A stretch of 64,000 bases of DNA, taken from contig NZ_JBFNQN010000006.1 in the NCBI RefSeq assembly GCF_040796495.1, positions 186,001 through 250,000 on the forward strand. Direction: 5' to 3'. A program made the translations under genes and the position numbers. The stretch is from Kineococcus endophyticus (GTDB taxonomy: Bacteria > Actinomycetota > Actinomycetes > Actinomycetales > Kineococcaceae). Shown one piece after another: positions 41,748 through 50,249 of this stretch (position 1 is its first letter; the number at the start of each line of letters is the position of its first letter). Under the pieces are notes generated by a model that saw nothing but the letters and a program-made list of their open reading frames with translations, was not told where the DNA came from and did no database searches.

Positions 41748-43103
41748 TCAGCCCCGGGCCAGCACCCGCCCGCGGGCGGCGACGAGGTCGGCCACCGCCC
41801 GGTCCACGTCGGTCGTGCGCAGCCGCCCGTCCTCCACGACGACGCGCCCCTCGACGGTCGACAGGGCCAGCGGTGGCGTCGGACCGACGACGAGGGCGAC
41901 GACGGGGTCGTCGAGGTCGGCGTGGCCCAGACCGGTGAGGTCCCACAGAGCGAGGTCGGCGCGCTTGCCGACCTCGATCGAGCCGATCTCGTCGGCCCGG
42001 CCCAGGCACGTCGCCCCACCGACCGTCGCGGCGCGCAGGGCGTCGCGGGCCGAGACGGCGTCCGGTCCGCCGACCGCCCGCGCGACGTAGAGCATCTGCC
42101 GCAGCTCGTCGGCCAGGCTGCCCTGTTCGCTGGAGGCGGCCCCGTCGACGCCGAGGCCGACGGGGACGCCGGCGGCGAGCAGGTCGCGGGTCCGGGCGAT
42201 GCCGGCGCCGAGCCGGGCGTTGGAGCTGGGGCAGTGCGCGACCGAGGTGCCGGTGCGGGCGAGGGTGGCGATGTCGGCGTCGGACAGGTGGACGCAGTGC
42301 GCGAGCCACACGTCGGGGCCGAGCCAGCCGAGGTCCTCGAGCACCTCGACGGGCCGGCGGCCGAAGGTGCGCGCGCAGAACTCCTCCTCGTCGGCGGTCT
42401 CGGCGAGGTGGGTGTGCCGGCGGATGCCGAGGTCGGCGGCCTGCGCGGCGGTCTGCCGCAGCAGGTCCGGGGAGACGGAGAACGGCGAGCAGGGGGCGGC
42501 GCCGACGCGGACCATCGACCCGGGCGCGGTGTCGTGGAACCGCGCGACGGCGTCGGCGGTCGCGGCCAGGACCGCGTCGACCGTCTCGACGACCGAGTCC
42601 GGCGGCAGCCCGCCCGCGGACGCCCCGAGGTCCATCGAGCCGCGGGTGGGGGAGAAGCGCAGGCCGACGGCGCGTGCGGCCTCGACGGTCGCGGCGAGCT
42701 GGTCGCCGCCGTCGCGCGGGTGGAGGTAGTGGTGGTCGGTCGTCGTCGTGCAGCCGGTGAGCGCGAGCCGGGCCAGACCCGCCCGGGCGGCGGCCTCGAC
42801 GTCCGTGGCGTCGAGCCGCGCCCACACCGGGTACAGCGTCGTCAGCCACTCGAACAGGCCCGCGTCGACGGCGAAACCGCGCGTCGCCCACTGGTAGAGG
42901 TGGTGGTGGGTGTTGACGAACCCCGGCGTCAGCAGGTGCCCGCGGCCGTCGACGACGCGGTCCGCGGTGGTGCCCGCGGGCGGGTCGCCGGCCCCGACGG
43001 CTGCCACGACACCGTCGGCCACGACGACGAAACCCCTCCGGTGTTCCGTACCGGAGGGGTCGACGGTGGCCACGGCGGCCCCGGTGATCAGCAGGCTCGG
43101 CAT
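41748..43103 (-). CDS. 8-oxoguanine deaminase-type amidohydrolase
   Basis: A 451-residue metal-dependent amidohydrolase of the AtzA/TrzN superfamily. The first metal ligands are in TPGFVNTHHHLYQWATRGF (about 60-78), the next His in RRHTHLAETADEEE near 227 and AHCVHLSDADIATL near 262, and the catalytic Asp in GLGVDGAASSEQG near 305. The THHHLYQW block is characteristic of 8-oxoguanine deaminases, which convert 8-oxoguanine to urate in purine salvage or DNA-damage clean-up. Guanine or triazine-type deaminase activity cannot be excluded. ATG start. Confidence 0.85.
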   Translation of the reverse strand: MPSLLITGAAVATVDPSGTEHRRGFVVVADGVVAAVGAGDPPAGTTADRVVDGRGHLLTPGFVNTHHHLYQWATRGFAVDAGLFEWLTTLYPVWARLDATDVEAAARAGLARLALTGCTTTTDHHYLHPRDGGDQLAATVEAARAVGLRFSPTRGSMDLGASAGGLPPDSVVETVDAVLAATADAVARFHDTAPGSMVRVGAAPCSPFSVSPDLLRQTAAQAADLGIRRHTHLAETADEEEFCARTFGRRPVEVLEDLGWLGPDVWLAHCVHLSDADIATLARTGTSVAHCPSSNARLGAGIARTRDLLAAGVPVGLGVDGAASSEQGSLADELRQMLYVARAVGGPDAVSARDALRAATVGGATCLGRADEIGSIEVGKRADLALWDLTGLGHADLDDPVVALVVGPTPPLALSTVEGRVVVEDGRLRTTDVDRAVADLVAARGRVLARG

Positions 43104-43146
43104 GGGCCGATCCTGCCCGACCGGGCCGCGGGTGTCGCGGGGTTCG

Positions 43147-43662
43147 TCAGCGACGACGGGGCGCGCGGTTCTCCGCGCCGATGAGCCAGGCGTGCTTCTC
43201 CAGGCCGAGGATGAAGCCGTGCAGCAGGTCGGCGGTCGAGGGGTCCTCGGCGTCGATCGGGTCGTGCACGCGGCGGATGGTGTCCACGGTGCGGCGCGTC
43301 ATCGCGACGATCGCCTCGACGGCGGCCTTGGTGTCGATCTCGTCGGCGCCGAAGTCGCCGATGGTCGTGGTGCCCGCGACGGTGGCGGGGCGGGCGTCGG
43401 GGACGCCGCCCACGGCGCGCATGCGCTCGGCCGCGTCGTCGGCGTACGTGCGGGCGTCGTCGATGAGCGCGTCGAGCTGCAGGTGCAGGTCGCGGAAGTT
43501 CGCCCCGACGATGTTCCAGTGGGCTTGCTTGCCCTGCAGGTGCAGCGCGGTGAGGTCGACGAGGACCTCCTGCAGACCGGAGTTCAGCCGCGAGCTGGCG
43601 TCGAAGCCGGCGACGGCGGTCTGGGTCAGGCCGGCGGTGGTGATGTCGTCGATCGTGGTCAC
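43147..43662 (-). CDS. dps: Dps family DNA-binding ferritin-like protein
   Basis: A 171-residue Dps protein. It oxidises and stores iron and shields DNA from peroxide. Ferroxidase ligands are visible in [39 protein letters not shown]: His, then Asp/Glu on the next helix. The basic C-terminal tail (ENRAPRRR) may bind DNA. GTG 43662 is used: GGAGG precedes it, and GTGA overlaps the stop of the fur gene. It is expressed from the fur promoter, so iron or peroxide control is expected. Confidence 0.92.
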   Translation of the reverse strand: MTTIDDITTAGLTQTAVAGFDASSRLNSGLQEVLVDLTALHLQGKQAHWNIVGANFRDLHLQLDALIDDARTYADDAAERMRAVGGVPDARPATVAGTTTIGDFGADEIDTKAAVEAIVAMTRRTVDTIRRVHDPIDAEDPSTADLLHGFILGLEKHAWLIGAENRAPRRR

Positions 43663-44135
43663 GGTGTCCTCCATGAGTCGGATGCTGGGTCTGGGCTGGT
43701 TCCGGAGTCGGCGCTGCAGGCGGTGCACAACCCCCACCAGGTGACCTCGGCGCGGTCGAGCACCGGGAAACCCGGTGCCTGCGCGGGGGTCAGGCAGGGG
43801 CTCGTCCCGACGGCGCACGGGACGTCGACGACGGTTCCGCAGCCGCGGCAGACGAGGTGGTGGTGCTCGCCCGCCACCGCCGTCTCGTAGCGCGGGGCGG
43901 AGCCCGTCGGCTGGATGCTGCGCAGGAGGCCCGTCCGGGTCAGGTCCTCGAGCACGTTGTAGAGGCTCTGCCGGGACATGCGGTGACCCGCTGTCCCCAG
44001 CAGTTCTGCCAGGCCCGCGGCGGTCACGTGCGGGTGGTCGGCCACGACCTCCAGGACCGTCCGCCGCGGGGCCGTGCTGCGCAGTCCGGCGTCGCGCAGC
44101 ACCTCCTCCGGGGAGGTGTGGTCGGTCGAGGTCAT
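43659..44135 (-). CDS. Fur family transcriptional regulator
   Basis: A 158-residue ferric-uptake-regulator-type protein. The winged helix is at about residues 20-75 ([50 protein letters not shown]). The metal site has [15 protein letters not shown] near 92 and a second Cys pair, CTAC, near 140. FurA/PerR-type action on the following dps gene is likely. The ATG lies 6 nt after the -10 box, so the mRNA is probably leaderless. GTGA overlaps dps. The C-terminal tail after CTAC is poorly conserved. Confidence 0.88.
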   Translation of the reverse strand: MTSTDHTSPEEVLRDAGLRSTAPRRTVLEVVADHPHVTAAGLAELLGTAGHRMSRQSLYNVLEDLTRTGLLRSIQPTGSAPRYETAVAGEHHHLVCRGCGTVVDVPCAVGTSPCLTPAQAPGFPVLDRAEVTWWGLCTACSADSGTSPDPASDSWRTP

Positions 44136-44141
44136 GGTTCG

Positions 44142-44178
44142 AGAGTACACCTTCTTTGGACTCTGTCAAAAGAAGGTG
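44142..44178 (-). promoter_or_regulatory. Promoter and operator of the fur-dps operon
   Basis: On the minus strand -35 TTGACA (44164-44169), 16-bp spacer and -10 TACTCT (44142-44147) end 6 nt before the fur ATG. An inverted repeat caccttcttt / aaagaaggtg (44148-44157 and 44169-44178) covers the -35 and the spacer. It is AT-rich against the surroundings and is a strong candidate for Fur-type autoregulation. Confidence 0.8.
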
Positions 44179-44240
44179 AGCCTCGCTTTCGTACGGCAAG
44201 CCTCACCACATCGGCTGTCCTGCAACGTGCCAGAACGCCG

Positions 44241-44272
44241 CAGGGCCCCGGAACGGCTGTTCCGGGGCCCTG
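44241..44272 (-). terminator. Terminator of the marR-DHA2 efflux operon
   Basis: cagggccccggaac / gttccggggccctg is a perfect 14-bp stem with a GGCT loop, 18 nt downstream of the minus-strand transporter stop. Confidence 0.8.
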
Positions 44273-44290
44273 CGGGTCGAGTGCTGTTCG

Positions 44291-46303
44291 TCAGTTCTGC
44301 GCGCCGAGCTCCTCGCGCACGGGAGCCTCGTCGCCCGCGCCGGCGTGACGGCCGCGCGGGGCCGCCGCGTCCTCGCCGAGCGCGGCCTCGATGGACGCCT
44401 CGTCCAGGCCGAGGTCGCGCAGGTTCTCCACGGCCGCGTCGAACGCGGCCTCGCGGCGCTCGGCCTCCAGTGCGAGCTCGGCCATGGCCTGCTGCGCGGC
44501 CTTGGCCTGCTGCACCCCGCTGCGGAGGCGTTCGGCCAGCTCCCCGGGCGCCATCGATCCGTTCACGGGGTCGACGGTAGCCACGCCGGTGCCGGTCCCG
44601 CCACCGCTGGTGGCGACCGGTGCACCGGCCGCCTCGACGGGGGCCGCGGCGGCCGCGGCGGCCGTGGCCTCGGGGGTCTGGCCCTCGGGGGTGCCCTCGG
44701 CGGCCGGGGCGGCGGGACCGCCCTTGAGCGGCAGCGACGGCAGGAACAGCATGGTCATGAACCCGGCGACCATGATGAACGTCGCGACGAGGTAGATCGT
44801 GCTCGTCGACTCGGTGAACCCGACCTTGAACGGGTGGGCCAGGACGCTCGGCAGCTCCTTGAGGACCGAGGTGTCGTCCGTGGCGCGGCCGAGGGTGGCC
44901 TGCAGGTCCCCGCCCCAGCTCTGCAACGCCTGGCCGAACTCCGGGGTGCGCGAGGCGGACTGGTAGGAGCTGCCGATCTTGTCGCCCAGGGTGGAGAACA
45001 GGATCGACAGGAACACCGCGGTGCCCAGCGTGCCGCCCATCTGGCGGAAGAACGTCACCGAACTGGTGGCGACGCCGAGTTCGCTGCGCTTGGCCGCGTT
45101 CTGCACCGCCAGGATGACCGGCTGCATGTTGCCGCCGAGGCCCCAGCCCATGAGCAGCATGATGATCATCGTCTGCCAGATCGGGGTGTCCGCGTTGACC
45201 CGGGAGAACAGGAACAGGGCGACGACCATGAAGCCGGTGCCCACGACGGGCAGGACCTTGTACGTGCCGGTGCGGGCGATGAAACGTCCCGAGAACATGC
45301 TGCCGGACATGATGCCCACGACGACGGGGAGCATCGCGAGGCCGCCCTTGGTCGGGCTCAGGTCCTTGACGACCTGCAGGTACTGCGGCAGGACGGCGAA
45401 CACACCGAACATCCCCATGCCGAGGATGAACGAACCCAGCGACCCGACGACGAACGTGCGGCCGCGGAACATCCGCAGCGGCAGCAGGGCCTCGTCGCCG
45501 TAGGCGCGCTCGGCGAGCAGGAACCCGACGAGGCCGACGGCGCCGATGACGTAGCAGACGATCGACTTGGTCTCACCCCAGCCCCACTCGCGGCCCTGCT
45601 CGGCCACGATGAGCAGCGGAACGAGGGTGGTGATCAGGGTCAGCGCGCCGGGCCAGTCGATCCGGTGGTGGCTCGAACGCTTGGGCAGGTGCAGGTTCTT
45701 CGTCACGACGAAGAGCGCGAAGGCGCCGATCGGGATGTTCAGCCAGAAGATCCAGCGCCACCCGTCGAAACCGGCGAGGGAGTCCAGGCCGGAGAAGAAG
45801 CCACCGGCGACGGGGCCGAGCACGCTCGACGTGCCGAACACCATCATGAAGTAGGCCTGGTACTTGGCCCGCTCCCGCGGCGGCACGATGTCGCCGATGA
45901 TCGTCAGGGCGAGCGACATCAGGCCGCCGGCGCCGAGGCCCTGGAGGGCGCGGAACCCGGCGAGCTCGTACATGGAGGTCGAGATCCCGCACAGGGCGGA
46001 CCCGACGAGGAAGATCACGATCGCGGCGATGAAGAACTTCCGCCGGCCGTACATGTCGGACAACTTGCCGTAGAGCGGCGTGGAGATCGTCGACGTGATG
46101 AGGAACGCGGTCGTCGCCCACGCCTGCAGGGAGAACCCGTCGAGGTCGTCGGCGATCGTGCGGATCGCCGTCGAGACGATCGTCTGGTCCAGCGCGCCGA
46201 GGAACATCCCCAGCAGCAGGCCGGACAGGATCGCCATGATCTGGCGGTGGGTGAAGACCGGGGCCTCCGGTGCCGGCGCTGCGCCGGCGGTCGTGCTGCT
46301 CAT
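44291..46303 (-). CDS. DHA2-family MFS drug efflux transporter
   Basis: A 670-residue drug:H+ antiporter of the EmrB/QacA (DHA2) type with 14 membrane segments. Motif A is LYGKLSDMYGRRKFF near residue 78 and motif C is GLLLGMFLGALDQTIVSTAI at the start. LGPVAGGFFSG is the DHA motif C in segment 5. After the last helix (about 545) there is an unusual 120-residue cytoplasmic tail. Its Ala/Pro linker ends in a helical segment with NLRDLGLDEASIEAALGED, which looks UBA-like. It overlaps the marR gene by 4 bp (ATGA), so it is probably repressed by MarR. Confidence 0.92.
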   Translation of the reverse strand: MSSTTAGAAPAPEAPVFTHRQIMAILSGLLLGMFLGALDQTIVSTAIRTIADDLDGFSLQAWATTAFLITSTISTPLYGKLSDMYGRRKFFIAAIVIFLVGSALCGISTSMYELAGFRALQGLGAGGLMSLALTIIGDIVPPRERAKYQAYFMMVFGTSSVLGPVAGGFFSGLDSLAGFDGWRWIFWLNIPIGAFALFVVTKNLHLPKRSSHHRIDWPGALTLITTLVPLLIVAEQGREWGWGETKSIVCYVIGAVGLVGFLLAERAYGDEALLPLRMFRGRTFVVGSLGSFILGMGMFGVFAVLPQYLQVVKDLSPTKGGLAMLPVVVGIMSGSMFSGRFIARTGTYKVLPVVGTGFMVVALFLFSRVNADTPIWQTMIIMLLMGWGLGGNMQPVILAVQNAAKRSELGVATSSVTFFRQMGGTLGTAVFLSILFSTLGDKIGSSYQSASRTPEFGQALQSWGGDLQATLGRATDDTSVLKELPSVLAHPFKVGFTESTSTIYLVATFIMVAGFMTMLFLPSLPLKGGPAAPAAEGTPEGQTPEATAAAAAAAPVEAAGAPVATSGGGTGTGVATVDPVNGSMAPGELAERLRSGVQQAKAAQQAMAELALEAERREAAFDAAVENLRDLGLDEASIEAALGEDAAAPRGRHAGAGDEAPVREELGAQN

Positions 46304-46842
46304 GCGTTCTCCCCAGGGGCGGTCGTGGTGGTCCGGAGGCAGTCGGCGCGGGCCCGTTCAAGCCCGTCGGCGAAGCGGGACAGCAGCGCCGTGAAGCTCG
46401 CGAGGTCCTCGTCGGAGAAGTCGTCGACCGCGCGGGCGAGGTGCTCGTGGCGCCGCTGCTTCATCTGGGCGACGACCTCGTGGCCGGCCTCGGTGACGTC
46501 CAGCAGGCTGGCGCGCCGGTCGTCGGGGTCGGGCAGCCGGCGCAGGAGCCCGCGCTTGACGAGCTCACCCGTCTGCCGGCTGGTGGTCGAGGGGTCGGTG
46601 CCGAGGCGTTCGGCCAGGCCGCTCACGCGCAGGGCGCCGTGGTCGGCCAGCACGTAGAGGACGACGTGCATGGCGCGCTCGACGTCGCTCTCGCCGCGGG
46701 CGATCTGCGCCTTGAACGAGTGCAGCGCGCGCAGCTGGCGACCGACCTGGTCGGCGACCGCGGCGACGAGCTGCTCGTGCCCCTCGGGGGGCGTCGGGGC
46801 CGAGGTGCTCACAGGCTCCTCGACGGTGGTGCTGGGGGTCAT
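46300..46842 (-). CDS. MarR-family transcriptional regulator
   Basis: A 180-residue MarR regulator. The winged helix-turn-helix is at about 60-125 (LRVSGLAERLGTDPSTTSRQTGELVKRGLLRRLPDPDDRRASLLDVTEAG), with the beta-wing DPDDRRA. The ATG has GGGAG upstream. ATGA overlaps the downstream efflux gene. The expected role is repression of the pair until a drug or phenolic ligand binds. An upstream direct repeat (CTGTAA-N6-CTGTAA) may be its site. Confidence 0.9.
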   Translation of the reverse strand: MTPSTTVEEPVSTSAPTPPEGHEQLVAAVADQVGRQLRALHSFKAQIARGESDVERAMHVVLYVLADHGALRVSGLAERLGTDPSTTSRQTGELVKRGLLRRLPDPDDRRASLLDVTEAGHEVVAQMKQRRHEHLARAVDDFSDEDLASFTALLSRFADGLERARADCLRTTTTAPGENA

Positions 46843-47179
46843 GCGGGTGCTCCCACGGGTCTGTCTGGTGTGTCGCTCGGCCGAACGGAGGTTGCGTCCT
46901 GTAATGCGCGCTGTAACGGAGCGGGACCGTCCGGCGAAGTACTCCCCGGGACATCGGCCCGGTCGGGGCGATCCTTGAGTGCTACATGCAACGACATGGA
47001 CAAGTTACCAGGCGCAAGCACGTACCGGGGGGTCGAACGTGGGGATCGAACGCGCGCCGTGGGCACGGCGGTCGGCCCGCGCCCGGGCCACCAGCAGCTG
47101 GCCTGGTGGCCGGACTGCGCCGTCCGAGGGAGCCTGCGCTACGGTGCCTGTTGACCCTACGTACCGGGAGAGTTACTCA
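46843..47179. other. Divergent gap between marR and the anti-sigma-type ATPase gene
   Basis: This is the only gene-free stretch over 300 bp. It holds a direct repeat CTGTAA-N6-CTGTAA (46899-46904, 46911-46916), a candidate MarR site. The 46970-47010 patch is AT-richer than the rest. TACGGT at 47140-47145 is a possible -10 for the right-hand gene. A long plus-strand extension upstream of 47180 exists but is not supported by composition or a ribosome-binding site. Confidence 0.5.
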
Positions 47180-47599
47180 GTGTCGTTCACGGACTGGTCG
47201 CGCGAGACGACGCTGGCGCCCGTGCCGCTGTCCTCGCGGGCGGCGCGGCACTTCGTGGCCGACTGGTGCATCACCGAGGGCGTCATCGGTGACGTCGTCG
47301 ACACCCTGCTCCTCCTGACCGCCGAGGTCGTCACCAACGCCGTCCTGCACGGCCGCAGCGACGTGCACCTGCGCGTCGGGCGCGTCGGCTCGCGCGTCCG
47401 CATCGCCGTCGGTGACGAGAACACCCGGCTGCCGATGCGGCGCGAGTCCGACCCCGAAGCCCTCAACGGCCGCGGCATCGCCCTCGTCGAGGCCCTCGCC
47501 GACGCGCACGGCGTCGAGGTCGACCCCCTCGGCAAGACCGTCTGGTTCGACGTCGCCACCGCCCTGGCCCCGGTCCGGTCCGTCCGCGCCACCGCCTGA
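47180..47599 (+). CDS. GHKL ATP-binding protein (RsbW-like)
   Basis: A 139-residue ATPase of the anti-sigma regulatory type. LLTAEVVTNAVLHGRS is the N box near residue 48, VGDENTRLP follows, and NGRGIALVEALADAHGVEV is the G box. It has the same architecture as the kinase at 7810-8331, but the two are divergent in sequence. The predicted role is phosphorylation or sequestration of a STAS partner; no such gene is nearby. GTG 47180 follows gggagagttactca. The longer N-terminal frame is rejected. Confidence 0.82.
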   Translation: MSFTDWSRETTLAPVPLSSRAARHFVADWCITEGVIGDVVDTLLLLTAEVVTNAVLHGRSDVHLRVGRVGSRVRIAVGDENTRLPMRRESDPEALNGRGIALVEALADAHGVEVDPLGKTVWFDVATALAPVRSVRATA

Positions 47600-47661
47600 C
47601 GCTCCCACCGCGCCGCTCCCACCGGGGGGTCCCTCCGGAACCGGCTCCCAGGTCCGCGACC

Positions 47662-47667
47662 TACCCT
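47662..47667 (+). promoter_or_regulatory. -10 box of the leaderless CopD-CtaG gene
   Basis: TACCCT (TANNNT) lies 6 nt before the GTG at 47674. The ggggag between them is too close to act as a ribosome-binding site. Confidence 0.5.
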
Positions 47668-47673
47668 GGGGGA

Positions 47674-49689
47674 GTGGCCGCTCCTACCCGCACGGCCCGC
47701 AGCGCACCCGGCACGAGCGGCGTCCTCCTCACCACCTCGGCCGTCCTCCTCGCCGCGCTCGCGGTCCTGCTCACCGCCCTCGCCCTCGCCGGAGGTCTGA
47801 CGCCCTCCGTCCTCGGGGACCCCGGCGCCCTCGTCCGGTACGGGCTGCCGATCGCCCGCACGGTCCACGACCTCTCGGCCGCCCTCGCCGTCGGGGGCTT
47901 CGCCGTGGCGACGTTCCTGCTGCCGCACCCCAGCGACGCCTGGGGCCGCGCGGTCCGCGTCGCCGGCGTCGCCGCGGGCGTGTGGGCGGTCACCGCGCTC
48001 CTCGTCCTGGTCCTCACCGCGATGGACGTCATCGGCGCGGCCCCCGGTGCCGCCGGGTTCGGGGCCCAGTTCGCCCAGTTCGCCCAGTCGATCGACCTCG
48101 GGCGCGCGCTGCTCGTCACGACGGTGCTCGCCGCGGTCGTCGCCACCGTGGGCGCGGCCGCCGCCACACCCACGGGCGCGGCCTGGGGCTTCGCGCTGTC
48201 GGTGCTGGCGCTCATGCCGCTGTCGCTGTCGGGCCACGCCTCCGGCTCGGCCTCGCACGAGACGGCGGTCAGCTCGCTGGCCATGCACCTCGTCGGGGTC
48301 ACCGTCTGGGTGGGTGGCCTCGCGGCCGTCCTGCTCGTCGCGCCCCTCACGGGCCGCCGCGGCGGCACGGCCAAGGGCCACCGCCCCGTCGACCTCACGA
48401 CCCTCGCCTCCCGCTACTCGACCGTGGCGCTGTGGTGCTTCGCGGCCGTGGCGCTGTCGGGGGTCCTCAACGCCTCCGTCCGCCTCGGCGGCTGGTCGGG
48501 CCTGGCCACGTCCTACGGCGCGCTCGTCGTCGGCAAGGTCGTCGCGCTCGTCGCGCTGGGGGCCTTCGGCGTCTGGCACCGACGACGCACCATTCCGCTG
48601 CTGGCCTCCCGCCCCGCGGCCTTCGTCCGCATCGCCGCGGGCGAGCTCGTCCTCATGGGGGCGGCGACCGGCCTCGGGGTGGCGCTGAGCCGCAGCCCAA
48701 CCCCGGTGCCCGACAACGTGCCGGGGACCAGCAGCGCCGAGGCGCTGCTGGGGGAGCCGCTGCCCCCGCCCATCACCGTGGCCCGCTGGTTCACCCAGAC
48801 CAGCCCGGACCTGCTCTGGCTGACGATCGGGGGGCTGGCCCTCGTCGGCTACCTCCTGGGCGTCCGGCGGTTGCGGGCCCGCGGTGACTCCTGGCCCGTC
48901 GGGCGGACGATCTGGTGGGTGGCCGGCTGCCTCGCGCTGCTGTTCGTCACCAGCGGTGGCCCGGCCGCCTACGGCCGCATCACCTTCAGCGCGCACATGC
49001 TGCAGCACATGCTGCTGACGATGGCGGTGCCGCCGATGCTCGTCCTGGGGGCCCCCGTCACCCTCGCGCTGCGGGTGCTCCCGGCCCGCCGGGACCACTC
49101 CCGCGGCGCCCGCGAGTGGCTGCTCGAGCTCGTCCACTCGCGCTACCTCGGCGTCGTGGGCCACCCGCTGGTGGCGGCCGCGCTCTTCGCCGGCTCGCTC
49201 ATCGTCTTCTACTACTCGCCGCTGTTCGAGCTCGCCCTGCGCACCCACGTCGGGCACGAGCTGATGATGTTCCACTTCCTCGGCACCGGGTACCTGTTCT
49301 CCTCGGCCCTCATCGGTGTGGACCCGGGCGGCCAGCGCCCGGCGTACCCGTTCCGGTTGCTCCTGCTGCTGGCCACGATGGCGTTCCACGCCTTCTTCGG
49401 CGTGGCGCTCATGCAGGGCACGACGCTGCTCGCGCCGGACTGGTTCGCCGCGATGACCCCCGACGCGAACCTCCTGGCCAACCAGCAGGAGGGCGGGGAC
49501 ATCGCCTGGGGCATCGGCGAGGTCCCCACGCTCGTCCTGGTCCTGGGCGTGGCCATCGGCTGGTCGCGCTCGGACGACCGGGAGAACCGGCGCCGCGACC
49601 GCAAGGCCGCGCGCGACGGCGACTCCGACCTCACCGAGTACAACGCGATGCTGCAGCGGCTGGCGGACCGGGAGGGCCCCCGCAGCTAG
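47674..49689 (+). CDS. CopD-CtaG fusion: copper-resistance and cytochrome oxidase assembly membrane protein
   Basis: A 671-residue polytopic protein. The N-terminal half (about 45-340) is a CopD-like copper transport domain. It contains VHDLSAALAVGGFAVATFL, LSLSGHASGS and HLVGVTVWVGGLAAVLLVAPL, rich in conserved His. The C-terminal half (about 375-640) is a CtaG/caa3-assembly domain (FSAHMLQHMLLTMAVPPMLVLGAPVTLALRVL, HVGHELMMFHFLGTGYLFSS). It is expected to deliver copper to cytochrome c oxidase. Gene fusion is common in actinobacteria. TACCCT (47662-47667) ends 6 nt before the GTG, so the mRNA is probably leaderless. Confidence 0.9.
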   Translation: MAAPTRTARSAPGTSGVLLTTSAVLLAALAVLLTALALAGGLTPSVLGDPGALVRYGLPIARTVHDLSAALAVGGFAVATFLLPHPSDAWGRAVRVAGVAAGVWAVTALLVLVLTAMDVIGAAPGAAGFGAQFAQFAQSIDLGRALLVTTVLAAVVATVGAAAATPTGAAWGFALSVLALMPLSLSGHASGSASHETAVSSLAMHLVGVTVWVGGLAAVLLVAPLTGRRGGTAKGHRPVDLTTLASRYSTVALWCFAAVALSGVLNASVRLGGWSGLATSYGALVVGKVVALVALGAFGVWHRRRTIPLLASRPAAFVRIAAGELVLMGAATGLGVALSRSPTPVPDNVPGTSSAEALLGEPLPPPITVARWFTQTSPDLLWLTIGGLALVGYLLGVRRLRARGDSWPVGRTIWWVAGCLALLFVTSGGPAAYGRITFSAHMLQHMLLTMAVPPMLVLGAPVTLALRVLPARRDHSRGAREWLLELVHSRYLGVVGHPLVAAALFAGSLIVFYYSPLFELALRTHVGHELMMFHFLGTGYLFSSALIGVDPGGQRPAYPFRLLLLLATMAFHAFFGVALMQGTTLLAPDWFAAMTPDANLLANQQEGGDIAWGIGEVPTLVLVLGVAIGWSRSDDRENRRRDRKAARDGDSDLTEYNAMLQRLADREGPRS

Positions 49690-49691
49690 GT

Positions 49692-50099
49692 CTACTGCTG
49701 GGCCAGCTGGACCTGCAGGGCGTCGGCGTCGATCGTCTTGGTGAAGGGGCAGATCGCGAGGGCCTGCCGGAGCACGGCGTCGGCGTCGCCGCCGGCGTCG
49801 GGCAGGGTCACGCTGAGGTCGTAGCGGGCGGTGTAGCCCGCGCCGTCGCCCGCGGCCAGCGTGACCCGGGACTCCACGCTGGCGCCGTCGGTGCTGCCGC
49901 CGGCGCTCGTCGCGGCGATGCGCAGCGACTCCAGCAGGCAGGACCCCAGGGCCGCCGCCATGAGCTGCTCGGGGTTGGTGCCCTCCCCGGAGCCCTGCAG
50001 GGCGGTGGGTTCGTGCACGTCGAGGGACAGGGAGCCGTCGTCCGAGCGGGCCGAGCCCTCGGTGGCGGTCACGGTGCCGGTGTACAGGTCGTCAGCCAT
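49692..50099 (-). CDS. OsmC/Ohr-family peroxidase
   Basis: A 135-residue organic hydroperoxide reductase-type protein. The two redox Cys are in ALGSCLLESL near residue 53 and AICPFTKT near 118, both conserved. NPEQLMAAAL precedes the first. It reduces organic or lipid peroxides with lipoyl or thiol donors. The ATG is preceded by a TAGCGT -10 (50106-50111) at 6 nt, implying a leaderless transcript. It converges on the CopD-CtaG gene with a 2-bp gap. Confidence 0.9.
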   Translation of the reverse strand: MADDLYTGTVTATEGSARSDDGSLSLDVHEPTALQGSGEGTNPEQLMAAALGSCLLESLRIAATSAGGSTDGASVESRVTLAAGDGAGYTARYDLSVTLPDAGGDADAVLRQALAICPFTKTIDADALQVQLAQQ

Positions 50100-50105
50100 G
50101 GCTCG

Positions 50106-50111
50106 ACGCTA
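50106..50111 (-). promoter_or_regulatory. -10 box of the leaderless osmC-like gene
   Basis: On the minus strand TAGCGT fits TANNNT and ends 6 nt before the ATG at 50099. Confidence 0.5.
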
Positions 50112-50249
50112 GGCACGGATCCCCGGGCCCGCGCGCCCGAGCGAGACGCGGGACCGGAACGCCGGACCCGACCCCCGGGGTGATCGGGGTCACGGCCCTG
50201 CCCGATGATGGGGGCTCGCCCTCCACCGCCAGGAAAGGACCGCGCGCTC

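Noticed and set aside
46979-47179. Long N-terminal extension of the RsbW-like ATPase
   Set aside because: Composition is atypical and a promoter-like TACGGT lies inside it; GTG 47180 gives the normal family length.
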